Source: Lanius collurio
Taxonomy: Eukaryota > Chordata > Aves > Passeriformes > Laniidae
NCBI GenBank assembly: GCA_020086605.1
Contig: JACBWW010000039.1
Coordinates: forward strand, 4,845,798-4,909,797
Direction: 5' to 3'
DNA: 64,000 bases
Of this stretch, positions 61,991 through 64,000 are shown one piece after another (positions within the stretch are counted from its first letter, which is position 1; every line of letters starts with the position of its first letter). The notes under the pieces were generated by a model, which was not told the DNA's origin, searched no databases, and was given only the letters and a program-made list of their open reading frames with translations. Made by a program: the position numbers and the translations under genes.

Positions 61991-64000
61991 CCATAATTAC
62001 TCCAGAGCTGGGCACGGTTACTTTGTATGAAGTGGCTGGAACTATTTTACATTCCATCACTGCCTTGTTTTACTTTTTTGCTATGTTTAGCCCTTGGTTC
62101 ACAGACTTCCTTTCCCCAGCAACTCCAAGCCACCCTGCATTTCAAGAAAACCACCGAAATCTCTGCATAGAACTGGAAACTTTCTGTCATTGCTTTCACC
62201 CCATGCCCGCTGGGCAAAGGCAAATGCTGTCAAATGTGTGTCTGAGAGGGCAGTGAGAAGGGTTTGCTGTCAGCTACACCTGCAGTGTTTGTTTTCCCCA
62301 GCACCAAATTCCCCCTCCTCAGCCTCAGGGAGAGCCAAGGAGAGACCCCAGAGGTAAGACAGGAGTGGGGATTTGGGGTGCAAACTGCTTGAAATGCCAA
62401 GAAGGAAGGTGTTGCCTTCTGTGCTGGGTGGTCTGTGCCCAGTGCTTCGGGAACAGCGGGGTCATGGCAAAATCCACAGGGGCTCCACCTCAGACACTCA
62501 GCACCATCAAGGCAAAGGTGTTTTGGGGGGGATCTGCAGTGGGGGGTGGCTGCCAGGTGATAGGGATTGGAGAGTTCAGCCAGAACTTCCCAGTCAGTAT
62601 CTCAAAATGCTGTGGAACCACACAGTCCTATTCTGTGCATGTCCCAATATAATCTTTATATTTTTATGTATGTATATATATTGGTGCTGCATCCAGTTGC
62701 AGCCTGCACTCATCTGTATTCAGTTAGGATTTGCATAGTGGGGACATCAAATCTTGTGCCCTGTCCTTCTCAGGGCTCTGTTCTGGCCGAGTTAGAGAAA
62801 AAAAAAAGGCAGAAAACCACTATGGATGCAAGGGGAATAAACATCCTGGAGAAAATCTTCCTATCTCTGCTGGCAATCAGCTTCTGTGCTGGAGCAGAAG
62901 GGATTAGATCCTTCAGAGAAAGATAAACCCCTTCTATCTGACTTGGTGGAGAAAACTCTCACTTTGTAGATAAATCTCCCTGTGTGCCATCTTCAGGGCT
63001 GTTTATCCTCTGTGCATCTCCCAGGCTAATTACAGGCAGTGGCTTTCTTTGTGTGCAGTGTCCTGCAGTTCTGAGCATTGTGCTCTTGGGTTTTTATGTG
63101 CCATGAAAATCAGGGACTCAGGAGAAGTCTGCAAATGCAGAATATGCAAAAAATGGCTCAGGAGTGTCCGTCCTCCTTTCTGTGCATGTTTCACCTCCCC
63201 AAATTGAATCATTCCCATATTTTCTCTCTCCCCCTCAGCAAGGACATGCCTTTTAATTCAGGATTTTGTCTTTCCATCACTTCAACCCTAAAGTCTCTCA
63301 TACCTAAGCAGCATGGTGGTTGTCCAGTTCCCACCAGTAAGCCTGGTGTTCTCACCTGCAGTTCTCACCTACAGCCAGACTCTGATATCATTTATGCATT
63401 GAACCTAAGCTAAATATTGATTTCAGTGGTGTTTCTCATGATTTGCATTTGTGTAACAAAATTGTTCCTGCTACAAATACCCATTTTCCCTCCAATTTAA
63501 TGGAAATATGATTCTTCATGTGGGAATAATTCTGTTTGGTTTTTAAAACTGGCTGCACTGGGGACTGAGTTTTCCAAGTAAAAAAACTCCTGACTTTGCA
63601 TAGTCCAGACTACAAATTTTTCTTTGGTAATAGGAACCTCTCATTTTCCTGTGGCAAACTTTCACAAAAGGAGTCCATTCAGTCATGTTGTCATACCCCA
63701 CACAGTTATTAATGAGCTCAGGGATGGAGACACAGTAGAGGGGTAACCCACTAATGATCCCTTATTGATTTCACTGCAAACCTGCAGGTGTCACGGGATT
63801 TAATACTGCATTTGAGGACAAAAAGAAGTATTTTTGTAAGGAATCAGCATCTCTCTGCAATTTCAAACCACGGTATCAAAATAGGTCCTTCAGTAGGAGC
63901 CTTTAAAGTAATTTCCTTTGCTTGTGCAAAGCCTCTACTACTTTGCTCTTAGTATTTCGACCCATTATATTTTACTGCCTTCTTTCCTTTTTATGACCCC

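Larger units (their letters stand above)
56430..64000. other. Presumed intergenic region upstream of TRPC5
   Basis: Beyond the gap I find no exon of a recognisable protein. The stretch holds the CA-rich minisatellite, an ERVL-like LTR, a CTTT microsatellite and two CR1 copies; the intervals 57566-60048, 61031-61757 and 61991-64000 are unique sequence with only short, non-protein-like open frames. If the CpG island is not the TRPC5 promoter, this could instead be part of a longer first intron. Confidence 0.5.

Overview
The window looks like part of a bird nuclear genome, most likely a passerine. The evidence is fragments of CR1 retrotransposons with the avian 3' tail (repeats of the ATTCTATG/ATTCTGTG type), two old LTRs of the common avian ERVL-like kind, low gene density and one vertebrate gene with long introns. 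There is no prokaryotic or organellar signal.

The only gene I can support is the 5' half of TRPC5, a receptor-operated cation channel, on the minus strand. Its first coding exon lies at 28332-28709 (residues 1-126) and its second at 13218-13739 (residues 127-300). Both have clear splice sites and are in phase 0. Together they give an uninterrupted 300-residue N-terminal cytoplasmic region with ankyrin repeats, the His172/Cys176/Cys178/Cys181 zinc site and the linker helices. The transmembrane and C-terminal exons are not in the window and must lie below position 1. A CpG island at about 55480-56069, cut by a 360-base gap, carries GC boxes and a good minus-strand splice donor at 55910/55909. 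It is the best candidate for the TRPC5 promoter and non-coding exon 1. If so, intron 1 is about 27 kb and the first coding intron is 14.6 kb.

Region by region: 1-13217 is intron, with a small assembly gap, a CR1 fragment and an ERVL-like LTR. 13218-13739 is the second coding exon. 13740-28331 is intron, with a long purine tract and, at its very start, a solo LTR ending 14 bases from the splice donor. 28332-28730 is the first coding exon with its short 5' UTR. 28731-55910 is presumed intron 1, with a truncated second copy of that LTR, a CR1 fragment, a 108-bp tandem duplication and a 17-bp minisatellite at its promoter end. 55911-56069 is the candidate first exon. 56430-64000 is presumed intergenic, with a CA-rich minisatellite, an ERVL-like LTR, two CR1 copies and a CTTT microsatellite.

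I found no prokaryote-like or novel multi-gene system. The most unusual structural points are the LTR next to a TRPC5 splice donor, the repeat-flanked and incompletely assembled promoter candidate, a paired homeobox/GATA-like motif inside the gene, and the recent 108-bp duplication. All identifications come from reading the sequence; no database search was possible.
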